Both the position numbers and the translations under genes were made by a program. The notes below the pieces were generated by a model that was given only the letters and a program-made list of their open reading frames with translations, was not told the origin of the DNA and searched no databases. From Phialocephala subalpina (taxonomy: Eukaryota; Ascomycota; Leotiomycetes; Helotiales; Mollisiaceae), in NCBI GenBank assembly GCA_900073065.1, contig FJOG01000013.1, positions 895,227-959,226 of the forward strand: a stretch of DNA of 64,000 bases, read 5' to 3'. This document shows, in pieces, positions 1-11,870 of the stretch (positions are counted from its first letter, which is position 1; each line of letters starts with the position of its first letter).

Positions 1-417
1 CCCAGCTCTCAATCACAGCCTACTATCAAATTATTCGCGCCGCTGCATGTCCAAGGGGCACGCTCACTATGTCCTCGAAGAATGGATGAGCCGCACCCTG
101 GAGGGGCTGACTTTGAAGCTATGCCTACCATCTGTTCGAATTGCCAGCTGGACTTCCCAAAGCGGTCACACCCTTAGGCCGTCCAGAACCCGCAGAAGTC
201 TACTCACAATCGCAAGGCGATAACGCTTTCTTCTACGTTCGATAATTCCCATGTCCTCAATTTCTGTCTGCGCATTACTGATACTTCATCCCGCGCCCAG
301 TCTCTTCTGCCCCTCTGGCGTTGACGACTTCTCAAATTTGTTCCAACTCAACTCACTCGTGTATAGTACTTCGTGAGCCTGACTTAGTAGACTCGAATTA
401 TCCACAACACTTTCAAC
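1..417. other. Upstream region of the GH16 gene
   Basis: No open frame with coding character is visible on either strand. It probably holds the promoter and 5' leader of the gene starting at 418. No confident TATA or operator-like element was recognised. Confidence 0.4.
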
Positions 418-1817
418 ATGAGGAAGTTCAATGTTCCACCTGCGCCTGACCATTCGAGAACAACATCAGCATTCAGCGACAACAGCACAATCGGACCAGG
501 CGGGCAGAGAAATCCCTTCGCGACCCCACCCGCTTCAGTCTTCGGAGCTACATCTGCCTTTCAGCACTCGGATACCTCTGGAGGTGCCAGATATTTTCGC
601 TCGAGACGAATCCGCAAAGACGATGGCCATGAGCCTCCCAAGTTCAAGAAAGATCCGAAAGAAAAGTGGTTGTGCATCATTCCCCTTCTCGGAGTCTTGA
701 TCGGTGTAGCCATTACGGGTGCCATGATATATCTGAAGATCGGCCGAATAGTATCTCATCAATATTGTTCTGTGCTTGACGACGACTTTTCATCTGGCAC
801 CTTAAATCCAAGTATTTGGACGGCAGAGCAGGAAGTAGGCGGTTATGGGTGAGTACCTCGAGATATTTGGACTTCATGGACTTAGCTAATAAATACGGTA
901 GCAACGGACAATTCGAGCAGACGACAGCTGATGCAGAGAATGTCTTCATCAAGGATGGGATGCTCTACTTGAAGCCCACGCTACAGGATGAGTCGTTGAT
1001 CACGGCAAACACGGTCATCAATCTCACCGCGAGTGGGTTGTGCACATCAGACTCGTGGTCCAACTGTGTAGCATCAACAAACATCACCAATGGCACCATT
1101 ATCCCGCCCGTCAAGTCTGCGCGTCTCAACACCAAGCTCGGCCCCACCATCAAGTATGGTCGCGTTGAAGTGAAGGCGAAGATCCCGCAAGGTGATTGGC
1201 TGTGGCCTGCGATCTGGATGATGCCTGTCACCGACACTTACGGAGCATGGCCTGCGAGCGGAGAAATCGACATCATGGAATCAAGAGGCAACAATCACAC
1301 CTACAGTCTTGGTGGTAACGACCTCGTCTCATCGGCATTGCATTGGGGCCCGAATCCAACCAATGACGCATACAGACACACGACCAACTTTAAGAACTCA
1401 CTGCACTCGGAGTACGGAGATCAATTCCACACCTATGGTCTTGAATGGAGCGAGAAGTATCTATTTACGTTTGTGGATACGAGATTGTTGCAAGTCTTTT
1501 ACAACACCTTCTCCAAGCCATTTTGGAATCAAGGAGGGTTCCCTTACACGGATGCGAATGGCACTCGATTTGTTGATCCGTGGAGTCAGACCGGAAGACC
1601 CCAGACACCTTTCGACCAAGAGTTCTATCTGATCATCAACGTCGCTGTTGGTGGCACCAATGGTTGGTTCCAGGACGGGACTGATGGGAAGCCTTGGGTT
1701 GATGCTAGTCCAACTGCGAAGAACGATTTTTGGAACGCCCGCGACCAGTGGTATCCTACGTGGACCAAAAATGGGCAGATGATTGTGGATAGAGTACAGA
1801 TGTGGCAGCAGTGTTAG
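418..1817 (+). CDS. Membrane-anchored glycoside hydrolase family 16 protein (beta-glucanase-like)
   Basis: Two exons, 418-848 and 902-1817, join across a 53-nt intron (donor GTGAGT, acceptor GGTAG) and give 448 aa. Residues 1-83 are a Ser/Pro-rich, then basic, cytosolic tail. Residues 84-106 form one hydrophobic helix, so this looks like a type II membrane protein with an extracytoplasmic catalytic domain. The GH16 signature G-E-I-D-I-M-E lies at about 264-270, giving E265 (nucleophile), D267 and E270 (acid/base) in the family's ExDxxE arrangement. Trp-rich stretches around it and several N-x-S/T sites fit a cell-surface or cell-wall enzyme. Family members act on beta-1,3 or mixed-linkage glucans; the exact substrate cannot be read from the sequence. 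The N-terminal tail and anchor fit members of the beta-glucan-recognition-protein type better than secreted GH16 transglycosylases. Nothing suggests the gene is broken. Confidence 0.92.
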
Positions 1818-4224
1818 GGAGGGCGACATGGGAGGCGTTTCATTGGACTTCATCTTGTAAATTTTCTAGGTCTTTAGACTGGGTTGGTTGGGTAGATCTT
1901 CTTTCTTCAATTTATTCATAATCTACATATGTGTCCAACAACGTTCTCGTATCCTCGAAGTTGTGAAGTCCAACCAGTGTCTCCTCGCTCTTGGCCACCA
2001 CCTTGATTCCTCAAGCTTTTGCGGTCAAGCTTCACAGTTGACATCCGTCCACCTATCCCCGAACCTTCCTCGCATTTCCCAAGTCTTTTTCAGCTCCTCT
2101 CAATCCTCCTTTCTCGTGTTAATAAGCGAATCCCCCCTTTCCAGTCCGAGCTTACCAACACGACTCGCGAATTCACACTTGCCGGAGTCTCAAAATTAGA
2201 TCGTACATTTGCTTTTGTTCCCAAGGAGACGTAATGTCTCAAAGCAAGCGCTGGTTGGCTGAAGCGTGACGTATCATGGCGCCCGTACCTGCATTGTACC
2301 TTGCAGGGGAAGACTTTTCCAAACGTCTGGCTTGGATTGGCTGTTGTACGACAACGCCCATTCCGTGAGGCGTTCCTATCATCCCAATCGAGATTTCATA
2401 AATTGTTTATGCAATAGTGTGGCTATCCCGCGCGGGGTCAACTCCATCGCAATTTTATGTGCATTTGCATAAGCTTATTTTTGGGTCTAGATCCAGGACC
2501 CACGTATCAATTAAGCTTATCCTCCGGGAATCAGCTGCAAAGTAACTGTAACCTAACGCCGAAAAGTCCCGAAATGTATAGGTACTTTTATCCAGGCGAA
2601 AATGTGGTGCAAAAGATGGAGAAAGGACATGGCATTCCGTCAGCTGAAGAGCGAGGAGCGAACTCCGCCTTGGCCCTGGCGCGCGACTCGCCACACTTGT
2701 TTGGACCAAAGACATTCCACAAGGGGTTTAGAGGCGCCGAGAGAAAAGGAAATTGCCAGTAATGTCTTAGCTCGGTAGGTGCATTTTATCAACGCCACAT
2801 CGAAGCGCGGCAAGTCGTTTATTTAAGCTTCGTGCCAAATTTAGGCGGTGGCTTTGGGTGCTTATCATTCTGCCCAGTCGACGTCGCCTTATGACCGTCT
2901 ATGAAAGCGGTACCATTCAGCTGGTTCTTCGACAGGGGACAAGATCGAGGCCGGTAGTCGGCCTGGCTCTATGCATTCAGGGTCCTGCCAAATCCGAGTG
3001 AGATCTGCGCGGTCCCGAACGCTCTGAGAGTCTCTGCATTGTTCTGTTCCTTGGAAGAGCGCTTCGTCATGATGGCGCCGGACAAAAAGAAAGCCCAATC
3101 TGTCATAACCAGTCAAAGTTTCGCAAGTAGGTTCACCTTTTGTTTTTCATGAAGCCATTGAGCGTTGTGGTCACGATTGGGAGTGCATGAATCGTTCCCT
3201 TCGAATCAAAGCTCTGAAGCGACCTGTGGCTTGCGTAAGCACTGCAGCTTCTGATTGGGAAGAACTGGCGAAATCTTGGTTCCAGTAAAGCATGCCCCTG
3301 AAAGTGGAGGTGGGTCGATTCGCTTGTTGTTGATCTCGCTGTTTTAACAGCACTGAGTTTGCGGCTCACTTCAACGCTAACGAGGATGAACACCGGCATC
3401 AGGGGCTCCGTTTCCATCTGTTTGGGTTTGCAAGCATTCAACACCCTGAGGGTGCATCGGGAATTTCAAATCTACCTGGTTATCTGCAAGATTTCTTTGA
3501 ATGTCTATTTTGGTGGCCGAGACATCTAGGCCTTCAATCTCCTTGTCACAACTGAGGTGTTTGCGCACATTTGTTCACACCACAACCAATTGATTGCCTC
3601 TTTCTTGTTTAGCATAGAGTTCGGATCGATAGTCTAGATCCGGATTCTAGGAGAATATCTGCCTCGGCCCTAGATGCTAGTGCTCATCCTCCAGGGCCAC
3701 ATCCGTCCAGGCTTTGACTTGCGAGGCTCCGTTCCAGCCATGCTGCCATGTGCACACCCTTGATCACCACAGCCTCTCACAGCGTTTATGCCTCCTATTG
3801 CCAGGTAAAACTTTCCGTTATTGCTCGAATTCGTTAATCTCCTCAATTCGGACACGGACACGGCTTGGGATGAACTATCGTGAGCCACCATCAAGAACGA
3901 GGCATACCTGAACCTGTTTGCAGATACGGAATAGCCCATGTCACCCCAAACTCTCGCGCGTCGCTGAGTCCCAGAACATCAGACTGTAGTCCCTGTCCTG
4001 ACCCAATGCGGCTCATAGATATTCCCTCATGTACCTACCAGCTCCCCCCTCCCCTGCAATGCTTCTCGTTCTGTTCGTGGCAAGATAAGAGAATCTTCAT
4101 CTTCGTCCAACCTCACACTCTTTTATACATTGTGTTCCAACTCACATTCGTTTGATCTTTTTTGTTCGGTGTGGAGCTTCATTCAATCTTTCTTCCCCCT
4201 CATTCGTTCTATAATTCATTAATC
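1818..4224. other. Intergenic region before the GT2 gene
   Basis: Only short ORFs without codon bias, motifs or splice-extendable frames are present. The last part is presumably the promoter and leader of the glycosyltransferase: a TATA-like TTTTATACAT lies near 4121, about 100 bp before its ATG, followed by a pyrimidine-rich leader. No repeat or RNA gene was seen. Confidence 0.4.
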
Positions 4225-7112
4225 ATGGGGTTCATATCATACTTCAAACCGGCGAAGCCTGCCGTATCAAGACCCAACAATAATAATGAGAAAGTTCCTG
4301 TAGCCCTCAATCCTGTCACAGCACTCGATGCAGCACAAAACTTCACCGGATCGCTACCAGGCAGACTCGCCGCACCTGACTCCGAAGTCGCCTCTCTTTC
4401 TCCAGCACCCTCGACAAGAGCCGCGCAAGAAGACCGCCTCGTTGACGAAATCAAGCATCAAGTTGTCCTTAATCATCTATTCCAGCATCAATCCAGTTCT
4501 CTTTGGATCCGCGATATCAGTCAGCAAGTAGAAGGTGCGATGGTACGGAAAAGGCGCAATGAGTACCTATTCAAGCCGCCAGGATTGGCGAACTCACAGT
4601 TCGCACAAGCGATGACGATGTTGAATGTTCAAGTAAGCTTTTAATTTCTTCTGTCAAACGGCTGTGGGATGTCGATGTGTCTTATCTCGAGATCGCCATG
4701 TCTCATCGCCTGATCTTCATGCTGTGCAGCTGTCTCCCATTTGGCAAAAAAGCAACTGACACACCCGACCTTGATAGGCGGCGATGACGGTTTCTTCTGG
4801 TGTTATTGAGCCCTTTCTCGAATGGAACGCCGATGCAGTCGATGTCCCACTTCTTAACGGCCTCCGAATCCAAATTCTCCCCACATTTGAGGATCTGTAT
4901 CAGGCAAAGCGACATCAGTATGCAGCCTTTATTGCTTCGGAGGCTCTTCTAATCGTGTGGGACGATGAGCCGACACATCTTCTGCAACGCGCGAAAAACA
5001 TTGAAGCAGAACTTCTCAAGTTTGTGTGGAAAACAGCCAATGCTGCTGCGACAGAGAAGGAAGCCAACGAGTTGGAATACGAAGTGGATGAAGAGACTGG
5101 CCTCATGGCGGAGAAAGAGCGACCAATCTTGTTGTACAATTGCTTTTTGGTGTCGTGCAGTCTCTGCCTTCTGACTGTCCTTATTGGTCTCGGTTATGTT
5201 AAGATCGCCGACGAAGTCTACGAGCTGCATAAATGGTCCTCATTGTCTTTCCTTATTATGACACCTGTCAACGGCTTCCTAACTTTGGTGAGTACACAAG
5301 CCCAATCCGACAAGGAGAAGTGTACTGACTACATTAGTTCTTCTCTTCCGTTGTTGTCAGTGCAGTCGCCCAGATCATCGGTCCCATCCAGCACTTGACC
5401 AAGAATTCTAAATATTTCTCAGCAACACCAGCGCCTCGGATCCGTTCCAATGTTCTTCCACATATCACGATTCAATGTCCAGTCTACAAAGAGGGTCTTG
5501 AGGGTGTCATCCAGCCCACTGTTCGCTCGATCAAGAAAGCCATCTCAACCTACGAGCTCCAAGGAGGCTCAGCCAACATCTTCATCAACGATGATGGACT
5601 CCAATTGATCTCCGCCGAAGACCGCCAAGCCCGCATCGAGTTCTATGCCGATAATCAAATTGGTTGGACTGCCCGTCCCGGACATAACAGCAATGGTTTC
5701 CTTCGCAAAGGAAAATTCAAGAAAGCCTCGAACATGAACTACGGTCTCGCCCTCTCCAACTCGGTGGAAGAAGCACTCCAAGAGCTTGATCGTCCCGCAG
5801 ACTGGACTACCTTTGATGAGAGCGTCGCCTATGAACGTTGCTTGAAAGATGTCCTCGCCAAAGAAGGTCGCGCATGGGCTGACGGCAACATTCGTATTGG
5901 CGATTACATCTTGATCATCGACTCCGACACTCGTGTACCGGAAGACTGTCTCCTTGACGCGGCATCAGAGATGGAGCAGAGTCCACGTGTTGCCATTATC
6001 CAATTCAGCAGTGGTGTCATGCAAGTTGCGCATAACTTCTTCGAGGACGGCATCACTTTCTTTACGAACTTGATCTATACCGCTATCCGTTTTGGTGTTG
6101 CTTCTGGCGACGTTGCACCCTTCGTCGGCCACAACGCTATCTTGCGATGGAGTGCTATCCAAGAAGTCGCTTTCAAGGATGAAGAGGGTGTCGAGAAATA
6201 CTGGAGCGAGGCCCACGTTTCAGAAGATTTTGACATGGCGCTCCGTCTCCAAGTCTACGGCTACGTTGTTCGCATGGCAGCATGGGCCGGCGATGGATTC
6301 AAAGAAGGTGTCTCACTCACTGTCTACGACGAGCTTACCCGCTGGGAGAAATACGCTTATGGATGCAATGAACTCGTGTTTCATCCTATCAAGTACTGGC
6401 TTACTAAAGGACCCATCACACCTCTATTCAGGAGATTCTTGAAATCGGGGATGCCTCTTGGAAGCAAAATCAACATCATCTCGTATATCGGCACATACTA
6501 TGCCATCGGAGCCGCTTGGATCATGACTCTCTCGAACTACATCGCTGTCGGTCTCTTCAATGGTTTCTTGGACAAGTGGTATGTGGAGAGTTGGCAGATC
6601 TGGATCAGTATCATCATGGTGTTTACTGTTGCTGGAAATGTCGCCTTGGCAGTACAGAGACATCGCACTAGTGAGAAGAACTTCGTCTACTCACGTAAGC
6701 CATCCCTCCGATTCTCCGACAAATTCACTGCTAACATTACCTTCCAGTGCTCGAAAACTTCAAATGGTGTCTCATGTTCGTCCTCTTCTTCGGCGGCATG
6801 TCCCTCCACATCTCGCAAGCTCTCCTTTGCCATATGTTCGGCATCGACATGTCTTGGGGGGCCACATCGAAAGAAGTCGAGTTCTCCAACTTCTTCACCG
6901 AGATCCCTAAGGTGGCAAGATCATTCAAGTACAGCATCGCAATGTCTCTGGCGACCATTGCGGCGATGGTCATCATGGCCAAAGGTGAATTCATTCCTTG
7001 GAGTTGGAACATTGATCAGTTTGTGGCTATCTTTCCGCTTGCCATGCTCTGTGCTTGTCATTTATTGCTTCCGGTAGCGCTGAACCCGGGTTTGATGACT
7101 TTCTCGTGGTAG
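4225..7112 (+). CDS. Membrane family-2 glycosyltransferase (cellulose/chitin/hyaluronan-synthase-like)
   Basis: Four exons, 4225-4632, 4778-5287, 5338-6694 and 6748-7112, give 879 aa; introns are 145, 50 and 53 nt and all junctions keep frame. The start was chosen because it opens the longest exon-1 frame after a pyrimidine-rich leader. A Ser/Pro-rich cytosolic N-terminus is followed by hydrophobic helices near residues 250-320. Next comes a GT-A domain with NDDG at about 390-393, the DSD metal/nucleotide site at about 501-503 and the acceptor-site acidic motif EDFD at about 602-605. At about 641-648, RWEKYAYG stands where processive synthases usually carry QxxRW. Several C-terminal membrane helices follow. 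Fungal GT2 proteins of this shape synthesise or export wall or capsule polysaccharide using nucleotide-sugars. The product here is unknown; it is not a classical chitin synthase because QRRRW is absent. Confidence 0.88.
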
Positions 7113-7395
7113 AGTTGTGGTGATCGGGCGAGCTAAAACGTGATGAGATAAGATGGGAAGGAGTCTGAGGTTGTGGCGGGAATAATGTTAATGGCGTTCT
7201 TGGGAATGGCAGACAGATTTAGACGTACCTTCGATGGCGTACACTTAGAATATCTTCATGTGAAGTAGATTAACCCAATGGTAATACCTTTTAGCTCCCA
7301 ATGTTGTCTTCCAACCGCGTGTTGGGACCTTCGCGAGACATGATCGGAAGTACTGACAGCCTTCGGGACTCTTACAAGTCAGGATTAAGCAAATG
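7113..7395. other. 3' flank of the GT2 gene
   Basis: No coding frame. It probably contains the GT2 3' untranslated region; no terminator motif can be defined with confidence for a Pol II gene. Confidence 0.3.
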
Positions 7396-7419
7396 GCTCT
7401 TCCGCTGAGCTAATATGCT
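7396..7419 (-). pseudogene. 5'-half tRNA fragment similar to initiator tRNA-Met
   Basis: On the minus strand, 24 nt reproduce the acceptor 5' strand and D-arm of the intact initiator tRNA at 8458-8529 with one mismatch, including the box-A-like TAGCTCAGCGG. Downstream on that strand the sequence diverges: no anticodon stem pairs, and no convincing T-arm or box B follows. It is best read as a truncated tRNA copy, or possibly the tRNA-derived head of a decayed SINE. A tRNA with an unrecognised intron was considered, but no matching 3' anticodon half was found. Confidence 0.4.
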
Positions 7420-7966
7420 GACATGATAACGGAAGACTGGATGTGTTTCGATCTCTTGACACTGGTCCGGCCGTGTGGAAGGCGTCTGCTTCTCTCGGCT
7501 CTGGGGCGGCTCCTCCTCGCCCCTTTCAGCATCCATATCCGCTTTCTATTGTTCCATTTCTCTCCAATGGGCTCCACTATGCCTTACTGAGCCTCTCTGC
7601 ATCAAGTCATGTAGCAAGTCCCGTGGAGGACGATCACGTGAGACACCGCTTCGAGCCTTTCCAAGTTCTGAACACTTCGGATTTTCTGTATATGAGGCTC
7701 TGGAAAAGGTTTATCGAGTCCTCGGAGGTTTTTGCTCACATTATACTATAGAAAATCAGGGTTGGGAGACTCGCTGTAATCGAAAACCCTGCATGACGGG
7801 CACTTGCTCAAGACGTAATTGTATATGTAATCGATGGTGTGTTTCATGAACAACGCCATAAGCTTTCGATACTTGAGTGTGGCATTCCAATATCCAGGAG
7901 TAAGGAAATATGTGCAAAAAAATTAGATAGTGACATTTGGTAGAGTTTCCCGCCATAGCATAGCAG

Positions 7967-7979
7967 CCCCCCCCCCCCC
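7967..7979. repeat. Poly-C run (13 nt)
   Basis: Thirteen consecutive C residues lie in a non-coding stretch. The length of such a run is prone to sequencing and assembly error. The surrounding 7420-8457 shows no other supported feature. Confidence 0.8.
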
Positions 7980-8457
7980 TCCTTCCTCTTCGCGCTTCCT
8001 GCTTCTCTGTGCTCTTTTGAAATTGCTAGCATCGGATTCTCATGCAACACTGGAAGAGCTCGAACTTGTACTGGCAGTGATAACCTTCGTCGCCTTTATG
8101 TAAATGGTAAAAGTGTGAACAAATCAAGTGCTTAGATTCAAAATATTGTGGAAAGATCTGCCGCTTGAGCACTCACTCGTCGAACACAAATCAAGTTCAG
8201 TTCAAGCTGGAAAGAGCTGGAATAATATCAAAGTGCAAGATCTCTGGCACTGCTGCAACTTGCAATACCTGAAAAGGAAGGATATATTGGTGGAATTAAA
8301 AACATTGGTCCCAAGGGTGGAAATTATGACTCACAAGAGGCCCCGCCGTCGCCTAAAACCTGATCGGCGGGTAACCTTCGGCACAGGAAAACTTGTCTAT
8401 ATAGATTTAAATAAGCATTTTCTGGGCATCGAACATATCAAATGTTCAGAATCATAC

Positions 8458-8529
8458 AGCATGTTAGCTCAGCGGAAGAGCGATGGGCTCATAACCCATA
8501 GGTCCCTTGATCGAAACGAGGACGTGCTA
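8458..8529 (+). tRNA. Initiator tRNA-Met (CAT), intronless
   Basis: A full cloverleaf fits. The acceptor strands AGCATGT and ACGTGCT pair over seven positions with one G-U, followed by discriminator A. The D-stem is GCTC/GAGC, the anticodon stem ATGGG/CCCAT with loop CTCATAA, and the T-stem CCTTG/CGAGG with loop ATCGAAA. Hallmarks of eukaryotic initiators are visible: an A1-U72 pair, the GGG/CCC anticodon-stem base, and A rather than T at positions 54 and 60. It would deliver Met to start codons through eIF2. No intron is present. A T-rich Pol III stop follows within 30 nt. Confidence 0.93.
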
Positions 8530-8543
8530 AGAATAAAATATTC

Positions 8544-8557
8544 TTTTGCACTTTTTT
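8544..8557 (+). terminator. Pol III terminator of the tRNA gene
   Basis: A T4 run (8544-8547) is followed by a T6 run (8552-8557), about 15-28 nt after the tRNA 3' end, as expected for RNA polymerase III termination. Confidence 0.8.
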
Positions 8558-11500
8558 CCTGCGCACTTTTTGCGCTTCTTCCAAAATTTTTTTTGCCAGA
8601 ATTTTGACTAGCTTCTCTCACCTTTGGAATAGCTCGGTTAATTTATATGTTTAGTCTAACATGAAGTACAAACAAAGTGTTCTCTTCTAAGATCTTTGAT
8701 CTGGACTTTAGAGGTTTGTGGCAAGGCTCGGCAAATTGCTACGGTAGGGCAGAGAACTCAAGCTGCAGAAACGTGACTATTGTGAATATATCAATGTAGC
8801 CTAAGATCATTGGTTTGGCTTACAAGACTTGATTTGGTGAAGGTGAGAAAGAAAAAAGATTGCATCGCACGGACATTCTTGAGAACTTGAGAACGTGGAG
8901 CTGCGCCTGACGTTGTCGCACTAGCGCACTCCTTTTTAAGCGAGGCTAGGCGAGGCGTCTGCAAACAAGCGCACAAATTGAGGGAAGTGCATTCAAATGT
9001 TGGCTGCTCATCATGAAATAGCTCTTCATGGCTCAAAGTATAGGTTAACGTCGCCTTTTGATCCACGGGACCGTCGATTTTTGTTGAGAATCTTGCCTTT
9101 TGTCGTGAAGCTGTTTCATACCTCAGTGGCTGGAAACTGACGCCGCTGGAATCTCGCCTGCATTCTTCGCTGAAGTTTCCCGTACTCATGAACTTGGGTG
9201 CGAGCGGTCGAAGAGTTTGGGTGGAAGTTGATAGCACTAAACAGTTGATACATATCTGGGTCCCCGAATGTCCCAGAGGTTTTGGATCACACCAAAAACT
9301 CGCTCCAATGTTGAGATAGAATAGATGATTGCGAAAGGAAGTCTTATCCTGAATTTGAACACACTTACTAATCCGACGGCTTCAGGTAGTGTGACCCTGC
9401 CGCGCCAAATGGTGATGGTTCGTACCAATAAGGTCCAGAAGCGAAATTTGTTCCGATAAAGAACGGCTGAGAACGTCAGATGATGTGAATATTTGAAGAG
9501 TTCGCCATGATCGCGACATGAAAGGGGAATTCCGGACAGAGATGCCTAAATCCATGCCATCAATTGGACGTCGTTAGATGTTGTGTCACATGGAGCCAAG
9601 CGCTGGCTAGGCCCATCGGGGACTTGATCTCCTTTCGGCCTCACGCAAAAATCCAAAGTCAACCATATCGCAGATAACTTGTCAATCACCGACGTCAATT
9701 GGTCTCCTACCTTCGGTGCACAGCATCCCAAAGGGACCGTCGTCCAGATTTGGGACCAGAACAGGGTTTGAAGAAAAGACTGCATAAGGAGAACATAGAA
9801 AGGAGATCCCCGTCAGAATGGTGCATACACTGTACGTGAACTCCCATCATATCATGGAACTTCCCACAACCCTTTCCTGATCTAGAACTGACTGAAATTT
9901 CTCAAGCGTCGGCTTGCTCCTTCGACCCAAACCCTGTTCGGCCGGCGCGCTAGATGCCAATATAGACGACAGCATTGGCAACATTAGGGACAAATCGGCA
10001 GCTATGGACGTTAGAGGCGGATTCAGAACCTCCAGACCCCGCAGCGTCTTGGCGAGAACGCTGCTTACCCAATAAAAGAATGAACTGATACAGTCTTCTC
10101 TCTGAAACCTCACTATGTAGAGTCCTTGCTACGATTAATCTAGCAGGCAGCCTGTCTGTTACTCAAGAGCTCGCCGAGTTCGGCCAAGAAGGCACACTGG
10201 CAACATCTCAGAATGAGGAGAGAAACATCCAACCACGAACATGACTCTCAATAGATTGACATGCTTCGAATGATCCAGGAGATTCGGTGATCATCAACAA
10301 CTCTGAGTCTAGATCGAGTTTGTCTCTCATTGCACTGGCTGGTAGTGCAGCAATCAGGCTCAGTACACTGAGTACAGCACCTCATTCCGGGACATTGGAA
10401 CGCATTCCCCAACCTTTTTGGGAGCCCACTGAGGTATAACCTCATTCCTGGATCATGCTAGTTGAATCTAACCCAGAGATAGTGGGAGCGCTGAGACAAC
10501 TTGCAGAGTATCGACGAAAAGTATGCCAAAGAAAAGATCGAGCTTGAATAAATCAAACATTACCGTTACATTCTCAAGCTCACTAGTTTGAAAAGTAGTC
10601 TAATCCATCTTGAGATGTTGAGATTGGGTTCGAAATTTGAGGCGAGGGCTTGAGGATAACTTCCACCTTCCCTAGCTGGATTCAACTCGATTGGTTGGGC
10701 TGAACTTTACACTGGATCCCTGAAAGCCTCCCTCAACGACCTAGAGCATTGAAGGCCTGAGCGCTACTTGCGTAACATAAGACATTGTATTCATCCCGAC
10801 TCTAACAAGAGATTCTAGCCCCCTTTCGATCATGTCCTTCAATCTAGTCACATGTTACCCCACCTGCCGCATTCGGAAGATTGACGATTGACCGCCACTT
10901 CTTGAGTTCGTAGCCCCCAACTACTTCCAATCCAATATTCTATACCTGAAAATACTGTAACGTCCCTTTAAGCTGCGGCACCGTTCCGCTGCAATATGCT
11001 GGGAAAACCTTTCCACATCCAGAAGTTGGTGGTCCTTGATTCTATTCGCTACCGGAGAAGGAAACAGAAGAGCTGCAGCGGCTGTTTAATCCCGCGACGG
11101 GGAGAGCTTCGTCAATCTTATTACCATCAAGCTGCATATCAATCCTTGTTCTTGACAAGAGCAGGGGACTGTAATCGGAATGTGTGGGTCAAGAATCTGC
11201 TGTTCGGTCAGCAAACGAGCTTCACAGGGCTCAAATGAGTAATGCTGAGGCCGTGGAGGTGATCCGAAAGTATGGGGCGCATGAGAATGTGCGGTGTGGG
11301 TCCCGCTCATGTCATCTTGGTGGAATTGTACTTCGTAGTAAGAGCTCAATTGCTTCAGTTCGCTGAGGTTCTCGGGGATGGTCTCTGGATGGCTTTCTCC
11401 AAGCTGCCAAAAATTTTGCTATGCATCATCTTGCGTCCTATTTCTCTGAATACTAAATTAGCAAAGCGTACAGCTCCTACGAAATGTTCGGCCAGACAAT

Positions 11501-11870
11501 TTTGGATTCCCGAACGCTGCCTAGATTTCTAGTCGGTGTCGTCCGAATGACAATGTTGGTCCCATTCAAACACCGAGGGATTTAGTCAGCGTGCATACCG
11601 CCCTCTAGTACCCGTAGCTGTAGCTGACATCGCCATCCCTATTTTGAGGACGCCATATATCCACCAAACGACAGGAAGGAAGAGTAAGTGGCGATCGGAG
11701 TTCGAAATGTTCGTCGGTTTCCGGAGTTTAAAATCCGTTCCCGATCGAATACGACATCCGCGAGTTCTTGCGAAGGACCTTTTCAGATATGATGTTCTTG
11801 GCTTACGCTCATCAGCAAACTGCTCATTGAGTTGTTTGAGATGTATACCAATGCGATTCCCGATTCCACC
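8558..11870. other. 3.3-kb stretch without a supported gene
   Basis: Several 60-150-codon frames occur, mostly on the minus strand (for example 9847-10113 and 9546-9785). None has a recognisable domain, clear codon bias or splice continuity. The minus-strand frames at 9240-10110 are Leu-rich and lie in succession, so a decayed gene there is possible but unproven. The final part should contain the promoter of the regulator starting at 11871. Confidence 0.35.

Noticed and set aside
8791..9237. 148-codon minus-strand frame after the tRNA
   Set aside because: No motif, no signal peptide, atypical composition and no splice extension.
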